Below are positions 52,460 through 60,096 of a DNA stretch of 64,000 nucleotides, one piece after another. The position numbers were made by a program, and so were the translations under genes. The stretch spans positions 4,960,001-5,024,000 of the forward strand of contig JBGAFV010000001.1 of assembly GCA_044227095.1 (NCBI GenBank), given 5' to 3'. This DNA is from JACMLD01 sp044227095. Lineage in GTDB: Bacteria; Bacteroidota; Bacteroidia; Chitinophagales; Chitinophagaceae. How positions within the stretch are numbered: the stretch's first letter is position 1; each line of letters begins with the position of its first letter. Below the pieces are notes generated by a model, which made no database searches, was not told the DNA's origin, and saw nothing but the letters and a program-made list of their open reading frames with translations.

Positions 52460-53488
52460 ATGAAATATACAGCAGAACACAAGCCTAACTGGCTGGCTTC
52501 ATTAACACTGCCCCTGCTCATTTTTATCGCTTGCTATTTTATAACGCTTACGGAGAAATTTAAAAGCAATAATGCGTTATTGTCTACTGCAATTCTAATC
52601 GACCTTATTGTTATAGCTCCATTAATCTATTTTTTGGTAATTAGAAAAAGCAATGTAGCCAAACTTACCGTTACAAGGGTTTTTATAGCAGGCATATTAG
52701 TTGCCGGTTTTATTTTAAAACCACATTCAAATTACTTTTTTGATGTAATTAAAACCTGGATTTCTCCATTCATAGAAGCCTTTGTTATTTTTTTTATTGG
52801 CAGAAAATTTTATACTGCCAACAAAAAAGCCAAAGCAGTAAATAATAATATTGACTTTTTAGCACACTGCCAGGCTGTAATGAAACAGGTGGTTGGAAAT
52901 GAAAAAATCGGGAATATGCTGTCATCAGAAATTTCTGTTTTGTATTATGCATTCATTAGCCGAAAAGACAAAAGAATAGATTATCAAACAAAGTTTACGT
53001 CTTACAAAGAAAATAGCATCACAACAGTCTTGTGGGTTATCCTTTTTATTTTTTTAATTGAAACTGCAGGCGTTCATATTCTTTTACATTTATGGAATAC
53101 AACCATTGCGTGGATATTTACCGGGCTAAGTTTATACACCTGTATTCAATTGTATGCCCACATTAAAGCTGTAAAGGCAAGACCGGTAATTATTAACGGA
53201 GATTCGTTTGACATCCATAATGGACTTGCAGGCGATGCATACATTCAGTTTGACAATATAGAGAAGTTTGAATTATCGAAAAAAATACCGAAAGACCGAA
53301 ACGCTGTAAAGATTGCTCTTATAAAAGGGCTGGAAAATCATAATGTTGTTGTGTATTTAAAAACAACGATTCAGGTAACTAAAATATTCGGGATAAAAAA
53401 GCATACAGACACCGTTCTATTTTTCGTTGACAAACCAAATGAATTTTCAACTGCTTTAACATCTCGATTGAAGAGCAATGGCAGCTAA
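52460..53488 (+). CDS. Multi-helix membrane protein with C-terminal PH-like domain
   Basis: 342 residues. About six membrane helices (LTLPLLIFIACYFITLTEKF; ALLSTAILIDLIVIAPLIYF; VTRVFIAGILVAGFILKPHS; ISPFIEAFVIFFIGRKFYTA; TVLWVILFIFLIETAGVHIL; IAWIFTGLSLYTCIQLYAHI). A soluble beta domain then follows (VIINGDSFDIHNGLAGDAYI, QFDNIEKFELSKKI, NVVVYLKTTIQVTKIFGIKK). The tail resembles the PH-like domains in other cassettes. It probably works with the SRPBCC protein encoded 9 bp upstream. Function unknown. Confidence 0.72.
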   Translation: MKYTAEHKPNWLASLTLPLLIFIACYFITLTEKFKSNNALLSTAILIDLIVIAPLIYFLVIRKSNVAKLTVTRVFIAGILVAGFILKPHSNYFFDVIKTWISPFIEAFVIFFIGRKFYTANKKAKAVNNNIDFLAHCQAVMKQVVGNEKIGNMLSSEISVLYYAFISRKDKRIDYQTKFTSYKENSITTVLWVILFIFLIETAGVHILLHLWNTTIAWIFTGLSLYTCIQLYAHIKAVKARPVIINGDSFDIHNGLAGDAYIQFDNIEKFELSKKIPKDRNAVKIALIKGLENHNVVVYLKTTIQVTKIFGIKKHTDTVLFFVDKPNEFSTALTSRLKSNGS

Positions 53489-53530
53489 CAGGGGTTGGCG
53501 CAGGCAGGGTTGATGAATAGTAAAGTTTAC
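53480..53530 (+). repeat. attC-like 5' arm only
   Basis: GGCAGCTAACAGGGGTTGGCGCAGGCAGGG begins like the other sites at the stop codon, but no 3' core is recognisable in the next 70 bp. Probably a decayed site. Confidence 0.45.
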
Positions 53531-53603
53531 AATAAAATTAGGTTAGACAATTAGTTGGGGTCAGACAATCATTTTACCCATCAAGTATGATAGAGATAAA
53601 TTT

Positions 53604-54038
53604 ATGAAGACGAACAAGGCTATTCAACATGACAAACAAATTGACAGAGAAATTGAAAAAGCTGTTTCAAAATTCTCTCAGCATCTTATGTCTAATGCTA
53701 AGTGGGTTCGGCTAATTGACAACCTCGTAGATAATATTGATAAAGTGAAAAAAGTTGAATTTAAGAAAGTTCAAAACGACGTAGTTGGGGAACTGTACTT
53801 AAATACAGACACCACTTTTGGGTTTGACTATTGGGAAAATGGTTTTGAAGGACACAACTCTCTTGGTGGGTGGTTGACATTTAAAGAAATAGAATATCTC
53901 ATTTTCCCAAGAACTGTTGACACAGACAATAACATTTTGCAAGACTTATACCAGATTGTGCAGTTAGTGAATAGTATTGGACAGTTTTCAATTGACTTAA
54001 ATGCTGATAGACTAAAATTAAACTGCTATATAGAGTAA
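53604..54038 (+). CDS. Hypothetical cytosolic protein
   Basis: 144 residues. A helical N-terminal half (DREIEKAVSKFSQHLMSNAK, WVRLIDNLVDNIDKVKKVEF), then a beta-rich centre (TTFGFDYWENGFEGHNSLGG, WLTFKEIEYLIFPR) and a final helix. The middle recalls DUF6678-type proteins, but this is not secure. Ends immediately before a clear family-A site; the start lies in AT-rich sequence without an attC core. Confidence 0.62.
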   Translation: MKTNKAIQHDKQIDREIEKAVSKFSQHLMSNAKWVRLIDNLVDNIDKVKKVEFKKVQNDVVGELYLNTDTTFGFDYWENGFEGHNSLGGWLTFKEIEYLIFPRTVDTDNNILQDLYQIVQLVNSIGQFSIDLNADRLKLNCYIE

Positions 54039-54040
54039 AG

Positions 54041-54212
54041 TACTACTGGTAACATTGGTATTGCCAATAGTGGGGCTTGACATCGGAACGATCATCAGCA
54101 TTTACAGCACAAGGCTTACCCAAAGAATAATAACCGCAATTGGCCAATAGCGCAAATGGTATTACATTAGCTGTATTGGTGTAAATGGGTTGTGGTGATT
54201 CAAATGTTGCCT
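54041..54212 (+). repeat. attC-like site, family A
   Basis: Begins CTACTGGTAACATTGGTATTGCC and ends GTGGTGATTCAAATGTTGCCTGC. The arm and middle are almost identical to the site at 49,785. Confidence 0.75.
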
Positions 54213-54252
54213 GCAACCCTTTCGGACACAGTATTAAATTCATAACAAGACA

Positions 54253-54966
54253 ATGACAAAATTTTTATTTTTAATTCTCGTTTTGACCTTAGGGCTTATC
54301 GGCTGTAATTCTCAAACACCAAAGCAAACAGAAAAAGATATGTCCGGAGTATCTAAGAAACAAGGCCCTATTGAAAAATTTTGGATGTGGTTTCAAGCAA
54401 ATGAAAAAGACCTTCGTGATTTTCAAAAAAATCCAGACAAGACCCTAACTCAAGTTCTAGACAGTGCAAGGAAAATTCAAAGTGGACTTGCGATAGAATT
54501 TGAACCACCAAAGAATAACATTATCAACGTGACAATTTCGGCAGACGGAAACAGAGATTTATTTCCAATCGTAAAAGAAATTGTTGAGAAAGCACCTAAA
54601 ATTGAAGGTTGGACTTTTGTTGCATTTAGACAAAGAATGACTTCTGACAAAGTAAAGGGAATGGTTTTAAAAGCACAAGACCACGAACTCAATCCCGACA
54701 AAATGAAATTTTTCCCAGTAGTTTCAGGCGACAGTCTTGACATTATCATTTATGCTAATAATGTAACAGAAGATAATTATACTCAGGTTGCATATGGTGG
54801 ACTTTTGCTTCTTGATAATATTTTAGGTGAGTATGACTGTGTGACAAAAGTTCGTAATTATGACTTTCAAAATATGCCGACCAAACAAGATGAACTTAAA
54901 GACTTAAAGCCTCTTCTTGACTTAGCGGAATATGTTGACAATTTTCATAAATCAAAACACAACTAA
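54253..54966 (+). CDS. Lipoprotein of unknown function
   Basis: 237 residues. MTKFLFLILVLTLGLIGCNS has a lipobox with Cys 18. The mature part begins GPIEKFWMWFQANEKDLRDF (helical), then SGLAIEFEPPKNNIINVTIS, KIEGWTFVAFRQRMTSDK, SGDSLDIIIYANNVTEDNYT and ends with a helix. The FW.WF...E..l line followed by paired strands is a pattern I have seen in uncharacterised bacterial proteins, but I cannot name the family. Single-gene cassette. Confidence 0.68.
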   Translation: MTKFLFLILVLTLGLIGCNSQTPKQTEKDMSGVSKKQGPIEKFWMWFQANEKDLRDFQKNPDKTLTQVLDSARKIQSGLAIEFEPPKNNIINVTISADGNRDLFPIVKEIVEKAPKIEGWTFVAFRQRMTSDKVKGMVLKAQDHELNPDKMKFFPVVSGDSLDIIIYANNVTEDNYTQVAYGGLLLLDNILGEYDCVTKVRNYDFQNMPTKQDELKDLKPLLDLAEYVDNFHKSKHN

Positions 54967-54978
54967 TCTGCTGACATA

Positions 54979-55045
54979 GGGCTGCAGGCGACTTTGGGGG
55001 TTTTGCAAGTGTGGCTGGGGCAGCAAACTTCATCCAACGTTGATA
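54979..55045 (+). repeat. attC-like site, compact
   Basis: About 65 bp: GCTGCAGGCGACTTTGGGGG...TTTTGCAAGTGTGGCTGGGG...AAACTTCATCCAACGTTGATA. The core R'' is GGCGAC rather than GGCAAC. It is of the family-B loop type with a shortened 3' arm. Confidence 0.55.
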
Positions 55046-55055
55046 TTCTAATTAA

Positions 55056-55631
55056 ATGAAAAAAAAGATAATCATAGCAACTATAATTGTAGGAATAGTA
55101 ATAGTTGGTGTTAGGGCTTATTATTTTAAAGACTATGTAACAATTCTAAAATATTCTGAAAATACAAGCAAAATTTTCATATCACCTGATAGCATCACAA
55201 TTGCCCCATATTTTTACGTAGAAGACTTCAATACACTGGGGGCAGTTATAAACTTTGAAAGCTTGAAAGACAGTTTGCTTTTAAAGGATTTAAGCGTAAC
55301 AGTTTATAGTAGTGACAATCCCAACCAATCAATTAAGCTAGAATATGTTTCAACCATTGTTCACCCTGTCATTCCTAATAACAGCTATCTCAACCAATTA
55401 AAGGTGGACAGTTTTAAAAATTTCTCAGAGCATGACAAAACAATTACCAATGGAGGATTGCCTTACAATAAAATCACCTTTTTTTTCAGAACATGGCAAA
55501 TTAAAAGCACCAATTCTTACAATTTTAAAATAAGTGGAAAATTACTTTATCACGGACAATTTTTCGACTTTGAAAAAAATATTAGAACTGAACGTATTGA
55601 AGAATATCGCCCATATAGAATGATGACCTGA
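55056..55631 (+). CDS. Membrane-anchored protein of unknown function
   Basis: 191 residues. Signal anchor KKKIIIATIIVGIVIVGVRA; then a periplasmic beta-rich domain (KIFISPDSITIAPYFYVEDF, LLKDLSVTVYSSDNPNQSI, LPYNKITFFFRTWQIKSTN). No family recognised. Starts 17 bp after the attC core. Confidence 0.65.
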   Translation: MKKKIIIATIIVGIVIVGVRAYYFKDYVTILKYSENTSKIFISPDSITIAPYFYVEDFNTLGAVINFESLKDSLLLKDLSVTVYSSDNPNQSIKLEYVSTIVHPVIPNNSYLNQLKVDSFKNFSEHDKTITNGGLPYNKITFFFRTWQIKSTNSYNFKISGKLLYHGQFFDFEKNIRTERIEEYRPYRMMT

Positions 55632-55633
55632 AA

Positions 55634-55670
55634 ACAGCATTAACGCAAACAGTTTTAAGCAGCACAACAA
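55634..55670 (+). repeat. attC-like 5' arm only
   Basis: AACAGCATTAACGCAAACAG-TTTTAAGCAGCACAAC resembles the 5' arm at 51,886 (GGCTAACAAACTGTTTTAGAC). No 3' arm before the next start codon. Confidence 0.4.
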
Positions 55671-55689
55671 CTAACTTAGAAACTTTAAA

Positions 55690-56091
55690 ATGGACGAATT
55701 ACTATATTCAGATTTGGAAGGGCAATATTTTTTGCTGGACTATTCACCAAGTCATAGTGAAATGATTATACGAAGAATCAATAAAACTAATCCAGGTAAT
55801 ACATTCAACGTGGATCTTTTCTTTAAAGCCGTTTATACTATACAACTTGGAACAAAACTGAATGGAATAAACATTTATAAAGTTGATAGAGCCGATAATA
55901 ATATTTTAATTCCTAACACTGTTGGCAGAAAAGAAATTTTAAAAATAGTTGATGGTAAAGGAAATATTGGATTCATTGATGCAAGCGTCTTTATTGTTTT
56001 TCATAATAGGCTCGACATTTTGATAACAAGTCTTGGTGATTTTACCTGGACAAAAGAAAATAAAGAAGTTTTCTCAACAACAATTAAATAA
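55690..56091 (+). CDS. Hypothetical cytosolic protein
   Basis: 133 residues, soluble, all-beta with one helix: MDELLYSDLEGQYFLLDYSP, SEMIIRRINKTNPGNTFNVD, VYTIQLGTKLNGINIYKVDR, KEILKIVDGKGNIGFIDASV. No family recognised. Ends about 10 bp before a family-A attC-like site. Confidence 0.62.
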   Translation: MDELLYSDLEGQYFLLDYSPSHSEMIIRRINKTNPGNTFNVDLFFKAVYTIQLGTKLNGINIYKVDRADNNILIPNTVGRKEILKIVDGKGNIGFIDASVFIVFHNRLDILITSLGDFTWTKENKEVFSTTIK

Positions 56092-56101
56092 AACCATAAA
56101 A

Positions 56102-56236
56102 TGGCTGCCAACAAAAGTATCAACAGTGGTCACAAGATTTCCTCAAAGAACAATAACCGCAATTGGCCAATACCGCAAATAATATTACATTAGCTGCATT
56201 GCCGTAAGTGGTGTTGTGGCAATACAAATGTTGTGC
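56102..56236 (+). repeat. attC-like site, family A
   Basis: Begins TGGCTGCCAACAAAAGTATC, with inner AATTGGCCAATACCGC...TGCATTGCCG. It ends TGTGGCAATACAAATGTTGTGC. Confidence 0.72.
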
Positions 56237-56280
56237 GTCATGCGATTGAACACTCTGATAACTTAACCAACTAAAAATAA

Positions 56281-57354
56281 ATGGCAGACAATACAGACGA
56301 AGAAAGTTTAACCAATCTTACAGCAAATCAATTCGGAAATTCTTCTGATGAAATTACCCCTGCTGCTGATACAGACACTAATAACCCAAACCAAGAGACT
56401 GAAAATATGGAAGTACATCACCATGCGCATCATGAAGGAAAGAAAAATTGGAAATCTTATTTATGGGAATTTCTAATGCTATTCCTTGCAGTATTTTGTG
56501 GCTTTTTAGCGGAATATCAGTTAGAGCATAAGATAGAAAAAGACCGTGAATTACAGTTTATAAAATCGTTAACCACAGATCTGGATGATGATGTAAAAAA
56601 CTTAAATTCTATTATAGCACAAGAACATCAGGGGATTAAAAACCTTGATACCTTAATTAATTTACTCAACAACCCACAACTTGCTAAACAACATGGAGAC
56701 GACCTCTATTATGTGGCAAGAATCGGACCGAGGGCCATACCTTTTGCAAATAACAGCCGCACATTTGACCAGTTAAAAAATTCAGGAGGCTTCCGGCTTA
56801 TTAGAAAAAACGAAGCTTCTAATAATATTATGGGGTATTATGACCAATTCTCGTGGATTCGCCTGATGGAAGATAATTACAATCATGAGTTTGATAATTT
56901 CAAGCATATTGCTGCAAAAATTCTCGATCCGGCCATTTTGAGAAGACAGGAAAATGAGAATGGAGCGATTGAAAGAAGCAACGACAATCCTTCTCTTCGT
57001 ACTTATGATATTGAAATGCTAAAAGAAATGGCTTATCATACAATACAAATGAATGGGTCCAGGCGTTCAAAAGTATTGTTGTTTGAAAAATTAAAAAGCA
57101 GTGCCGAACAGTTAAATGAGTATTTAAAAAAGAATATCATTTGGAATAGCACGAACGCACAACTACTATCAGCTAACATCGGGCTTGACCAAATAACTAT
57201 CAACCTTGCACATAACTTCATCAATATATTTTTACTTAGCAGCAAATGGTCAATAGCGCAAATGATACTACATCAGCTGTATTGGTGCAATTGTGTTGTG
57301 GGAATACAAATGTTAGGTGGCATTTGCAACAACTCGCTACTTAAAAGAATTTAA
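56281..57354 (+). CDS. DUF6090 family membrane protein, reading into an attC site
   Basis: 357 residues as an open frame. After a low-complexity acidic N-terminus and a His-rich HHHAHHEGKKNW, the DUF6090 core starts: SYLWEFLMLFLAVFCGFLAE (one membrane helix), then DRELQFIKSLTTDLDDDVKN and long helices (TFDQLKNSGGFRLIRKNEAS, EHKIEKDREL coiled region). Residues after about 290 (SANIGLDQITINLAHNF...) are encoded by the attC-like repeat and the beginning of the next unit, so the native protein probably ends near residue 290 or has gained a repeat-encoded tail. Function unknown. Confidence 0.8.
   Translation: MADNTDEESLTNLTANQFGNSSDEITPAADTDTNNPNQETENMEVHHHAHHEGKKNWKSYLWEFLMLFLAVFCGFLAEYQLEHKIEKDRELQFIKSLTTDLDDDVKNLNSIIAQEHQGIKNLDTLINLLNNPQLAKQHGDDLYYVARIGPRAIPFANNSRTFDQLKNSGGFRLIRKNEASNNIMGYYDQFSWIRLMEDNYNHEFDNFKHIAAKILDPAILRRQENENGAIERSNDNPSLRTYDIEMLKEMAYHTIQMNGSRRSKVLLFEKLKSSAEQLNEYLKKNIIWNSTNAQLLSANIGLDQITINLAHNFINIFLLSSKWSIAQMILHQLYWCNCVVGIQMLGGICNNSLLKRI
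57149..57318 (+). repeat. attC-like site, family A, overlapped by an ORF
   Basis: GCACGAACGCACAACTACTATC at the 5' end matches the cassette start GTTGTGCGTCATGCG. The module CTATCAGCTAACATCGGGC follows. It ends GGGAATACAAATGTTAGGTGG. The DUF6090 reading frame runs through the whole site. Confidence 0.7.
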
Positions 57355-57414
57355 TAACAAGCCTCCTTTATTCAAAACCAAAATTTCGACTTGTAAAAAT
57401 TATTATTGAAAGAA

Positions 57415-57699
57415 ATGTTTCAGTCAATAAATTATAAAACATTAATCAAACTGACATTGTTGATTGGGCTAGTCGTTGTTATTTCATTTTTTGGCACAGT
57501 GGCTTATTCAGACGGAGCAAATGAACTTCTCATAAAAATACTGTACTATCTCTTTTGGATAATAGCATTCCCTTTTTTCTATTTGTTCGTTTGGCTTAAT
57601 ATCACAAATTTATTTTGTATAATTTTAGCATTAATTTTAAACACGCTATTATATGCTTTTGTCATTGAGCGGATAATATGGGGAATCAAAAAAAAATAA
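57415..57699 (+). CDS. Small membrane protein
   Basis: 94 residues with three membrane helices (LIKLTLLIGLVVVISFFGTV; LLIKILYYLFWIIAFPFFYL; FCIILALILNTLLYAFVIER). No family recognised. The ATG is preferred over a TTG three codons upstream. Confidence 0.6.
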   Translation: MFQSINYKTLIKLTLLIGLVVVISFFGTVAYSDGANELLIKILYYLFWIIAFPFFYLFVWLNITNLFCIILALILNTLLYAFVIERIIWGIKKK

Positions 57700-57830
57700 A
57701 ATCATAAAAAGTACGAGCTTAGGACTTATTAAAACATTAAAATAGGGGCGAACGGAACCCGTGTTGCAGCATTTGCTTTTCAATTTAGTTTTATATCAGC
57801 CCGGCGTTAATATTTAGCGCTTGCATTTAA
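57700..57830 (+). repeat. Decayed attC-like site, family B modules
   Basis: AGGGGCGAACGGAACCCG, then TTGCTTTTCAATTTAG and ATCAGCCCGGCGTTAATATTTAGC match modules of the site at 38,908, but neither a clear opening nor a GTTRRRY end is found before the next gene. Confidence 0.45.
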
Positions 57831-57940
57831 CTTCATTGGTACTTTTACCAATTTATTTCCGGCCAAATAGGTTTTACTCCTTCTGCATGTTAAAACCCCA
57901 AAAAGTGATTTTTAATAAATAGCTTCCCCCCTACGTTCAC

Positions 57941-57948
57941 TAATTTTG
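57941..57948 (+). promoter_or_regulatory. Bacteroidota-type -7 element TAATTTTG
   Basis: TAATTTTG matches TAnnTTTG and lies 16 bp before the ankyrin gene's ATG. No clear -33 element was identified. It suggests this gene has its own promoter. Confidence 0.4.
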
Positions 57949-57963
57949 TAAAAACTATAACCA

Positions 57964-58485
57964 ATGGAAAAGATTAGCAAAAGGATTTTTTTAAAACAAA
58001 GCATTTTCGGGATAACAAGTTTAGCAGTAAGTCCTGCTTTTGCAAACGCAAATCTTAACAACAGAATTACTGATACTGTAAAGCTTGATGCAGAACTTGT
58101 AAAAGAATTTGTAGGTGTTTGTCATGGTAATTTTGAAAAAGTAAAAGAACTATATGCCAGGGAACCTAAATTAATATTTTCATCTCACGATTGGGGCAAT
58201 GGAGATTTTGAAAACGGGATTGAGGCAGCTGGTCATACCGGGGGCAAAGAAATTGCACACTTTTTATTGGAGAAAGGGGCCAGGATTAATTTCTTTACGT
58301 TGTGCATGCTGGGCGATTTTCAATTGGTAAAAAAAATGTTGAAAGACTTCCCCTATTTGCTAAATGCCAAAGGCCCGCATGGCTTTACTCCGCTACATCA
58401 TGCAATCCAGGGAAAAGAAGATGCAGAAAAAGTAAAAAAATATTTGCAATCCTTAGGTGCAGTGGAAACAAAAATAGCGCTATAA
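57964..58485 (+). CDS. Ankyrin-repeat protein with export signal
   Basis: 173 residues. MEKISKRIFLKQSIFGITSL...AFANAN is an export signal resembling Tat (Lys-Arg instead of Arg-Arg). It has at least three ankyrin-like repeats: VKEFVGVCHGNFEKVKELYA, GIEAAGHTGGKEIAHFLLEK, GPHGFTPLHHAIQGKEDAEK (with the TPLHHA signature). It mediates protein contacts; partner unknown. Confidence 0.8.
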   Translation: MEKISKRIFLKQSIFGITSLAVSPAFANANLNNRITDTVKLDAELVKEFVGVCHGNFEKVKELYAREPKLIFSSHDWGNGDFENGIEAAGHTGGKEIAHFLLEKGARINFFTLCMLGDFQLVKKMLKDFPYLLNAKGPHGFTPLHHAIQGKEDAEKVKKYLQSLGAVETKIAL

Positions 58486-58496
58486 TTTACATTTCA

Positions 58497-58516
58497 ACCA
58501 ACGGCATGTTAGCTGC
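58497..58516 (+). repeat. attC-like 3' core only
   Basis: AACCAACGGCATGTTAGCTG: a GTTAGCTGC core precedes the next gene and matches that gene's end (AAGCTGCTGCTAAG at 59,332). The long middle of the site is missing. Confidence 0.4.
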
Positions 58517-58535
58517 AACTTAAACCTTACTATAG

Positions 58536-59336
58536 ATGAATGTTAAATTACCGCAACGAGCTTTACTATTTGACATCTTTCTTTTCTTATCCATTTGTGT
58601 AGTCATCTGGGCAATAAATATTATTGGCCAGAGTTCTTTTCCAGGAAACAATTTGTTTCCGTTTTTATTACGTTCTGCAATACTACTATTTGCCGTAACC
58701 ATCTCTTACTATTTAAATTACAAGTTTAGCAGGAAAAATCTATTGACTTTTGAGATACTGAAATTTAAACCTCAACTAATTAAATACTATTTGGGCGGGA
58801 TGATACTCGGGTGTTTTTTAATTGCTACAATTTGGATTATCATTTACCTGGTTCATCCTTATGAAATAGTAAGGAATTCCAATTCTAACATTAACCTGGT
58901 TATTGACATAATCTCGTATAGTTTAGGAAACACACTTGAAGAGTTAATTTTCAGAGGATTTATATTGCTAGCCGCTGTAAAGCATTTTGGAAAAACAGGC
59001 GGCGTACTTTTAGTATCCTTATTGTTTGGTGTTTTCCATTTACAGGGAACCGGTCTAACAGCAAATGGATTTAGTATGGTTATGACAACTTTTACAATGT
59101 CCTTGCTGTTTATTTCCGTTATTTACTATTCAACTTCTATTTGGACAGCAGTCGTACTTCATATAACCGGGAATATTCTATTGCACAGTTTAGGTTTTGA
59201 CGGAACAAACAATGGACTATTTCAAATAAAATTTACAGCTTCAACTATTAATGGCACTGTTCTCACTTTAGTATACGAGATTGTTGTGATTGCTTTTGCC
59301 TTAGTAATATTTATAAAAGGGAAAAAGCAACTATAA
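58536..59336 (+). CDS. CPBP family intramembrane metalloprotease
   Basis: 266 residues, about eight membrane helices. The catalytic set is complete: NTLEELIFRGFILLAAV (motif 1, EExxxR), LLFGVFHLQGTG (motif 2, His) and VVLHITGNILLHSL (motif 3, His...N). It belongs to the Abi/CAAX Rce1-like family, whose members process peptides or act in immunity and secretion. Contrast with the CPBP-like protein at 17,486, which has lost motif 1. Single-gene unit. Confidence 0.86.
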   Translation: MNVKLPQRALLFDIFLFLSICVVIWAINIIGQSSFPGNNLFPFLLRSAILLFAVTISYYLNYKFSRKNLLTFEILKFKPQLIKYYLGGMILGCFLIATIWIIIYLVHPYEIVRNSNSNINLVIDIISYSLGNTLEELIFRGFILLAAVKHFGKTGGVLLVSLLFGVFHLQGTGLTANGFSMVMTTFTMSLLFISVIYYSTSIWTAVVLHITGNILLHSLGFDGTNNGLFQIKFTASTINGTVLTLVYEIVVIAFALVIFIKGKKQL

Positions 59337-59384
59337 GCTGCTGCTAAGAGGCGCAAGTGGGTTGTAACAATGCAAATGTTACAT
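59332..59384 (+). repeat. attC-like site, minimal
   Basis: About 50 bp: AAGCTGCTGCTAAGAGGCGC, then GTGGGTTGTAACAATGC, then AAATGTTACATGC. The outer core is complementary to the preceding unit's start (GTTAGCTGCAACTT). Confidence 0.55.
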
Positions 59385-59573
59385 GCTATACAATTTGCGG
59401 CCATCCCGAATGGGCAAAGCATGACAGGAAACTGTAAAATTGACTTTTCGGGATTGAAAAAATTTCAGTTTTTCTGAAAAAAAATCAGCCCAAAGCGATA
59501 AAAATTGTGCTGGCATTTACCTTGTTGCTTCCTTTTTAAACTATTTATTAACCAAATTAAAAAGGAGGTAATT

Positions 59574-60026
59574 ATGACAATCGTAAAGAGAAACGGTAAT
59601 TTACAAAACCACTTCCCTACACTTTTTGATGATTTCCTAAATCGTGACATTTTTAATTGGGGCTTGTCAAATTTCTCTGATACCAACACGACAATCCCTG
59701 CGGTTAACATTAAAGAAACCCCAGACAATTATGAAGTGGAAGTGGCAGCACCAGGCATGACAAAAAAAGATTTTAAAGTGGTGCTTGAAGACAACAACCT
59801 TACCATCAGTTCAGAAAAGGCTGCACAGAAAGAACACAATGAAGATGTAAGGTACACAAGCCGTGAATTTAGCTACCAATCTTTTTCAAGAACATTTACC
59901 CTTCAAAAAGATGTAGTAGACACCGAAAAAATTCAGGCCAGGTATGAAGACGGCGTGTTACATCTTTTAATCCCTAAAATGGAACATGCAAAACAAAAAC
60001 AGCCCAAGCTGATTGAGATTTTGTAA
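59574..60026 (+). CDS. Small heat-shock protein, Hsp20 family
   Basis: 150 residues. The alpha-crystallin domain covers about residues 40-140: VNIKETPDNYEVEVAAPGMT, KKDFKVVLEDNNLTISSEKA, YTSREFSYQSFSRTFTLQKD, ARYEDGVLHLLIPKMEHAKQ (GVL motif). It acts as an ATP-independent holdase against protein aggregation. The ATG lies 5-6 bp after a perfect Shine-Dalgarno AAAGGAGGT, unusual in this window where most starts have none. A terminator-like hairpin follows, so it can be expressed on its own. Confidence 0.92.
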   Translation: MTIVKRNGNLQNHFPTLFDDFLNRDIFNWGLSNFSDTNTTIPAVNIKETPDNYEVEVAAPGMTKKDFKVVLEDNNLTISSEKAAQKEHNEDVRYTSREFSYQSFSRTFTLQKDVVDTEKIQARYEDGVLHLLIPKMEHAKQKQPKLIEIL

Positions 60027-60044
60027 GGATGTATTTTCTTATAT

Positions 60045-60078
60045 GCAAAAGTTGCTTTTAACAAAAGGCAACTTTTGC
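60045..60078 (+). terminator. Candidate intrinsic terminator/attenuator after hsp20
   Basis: A perfect 11-bp inverted repeat GCAAAAGTTGC / GCAACTTTTGC around a 12-nt loop, starting 19 bp after the Hsp20 stop and ending 19 bp before the antiporter ATG. No long U-tract follows, so partial read-through into the antiporter gene is likely. Confidence 0.5.
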
Positions 60079-60096
60079 TATTTAAAACCATTACTT

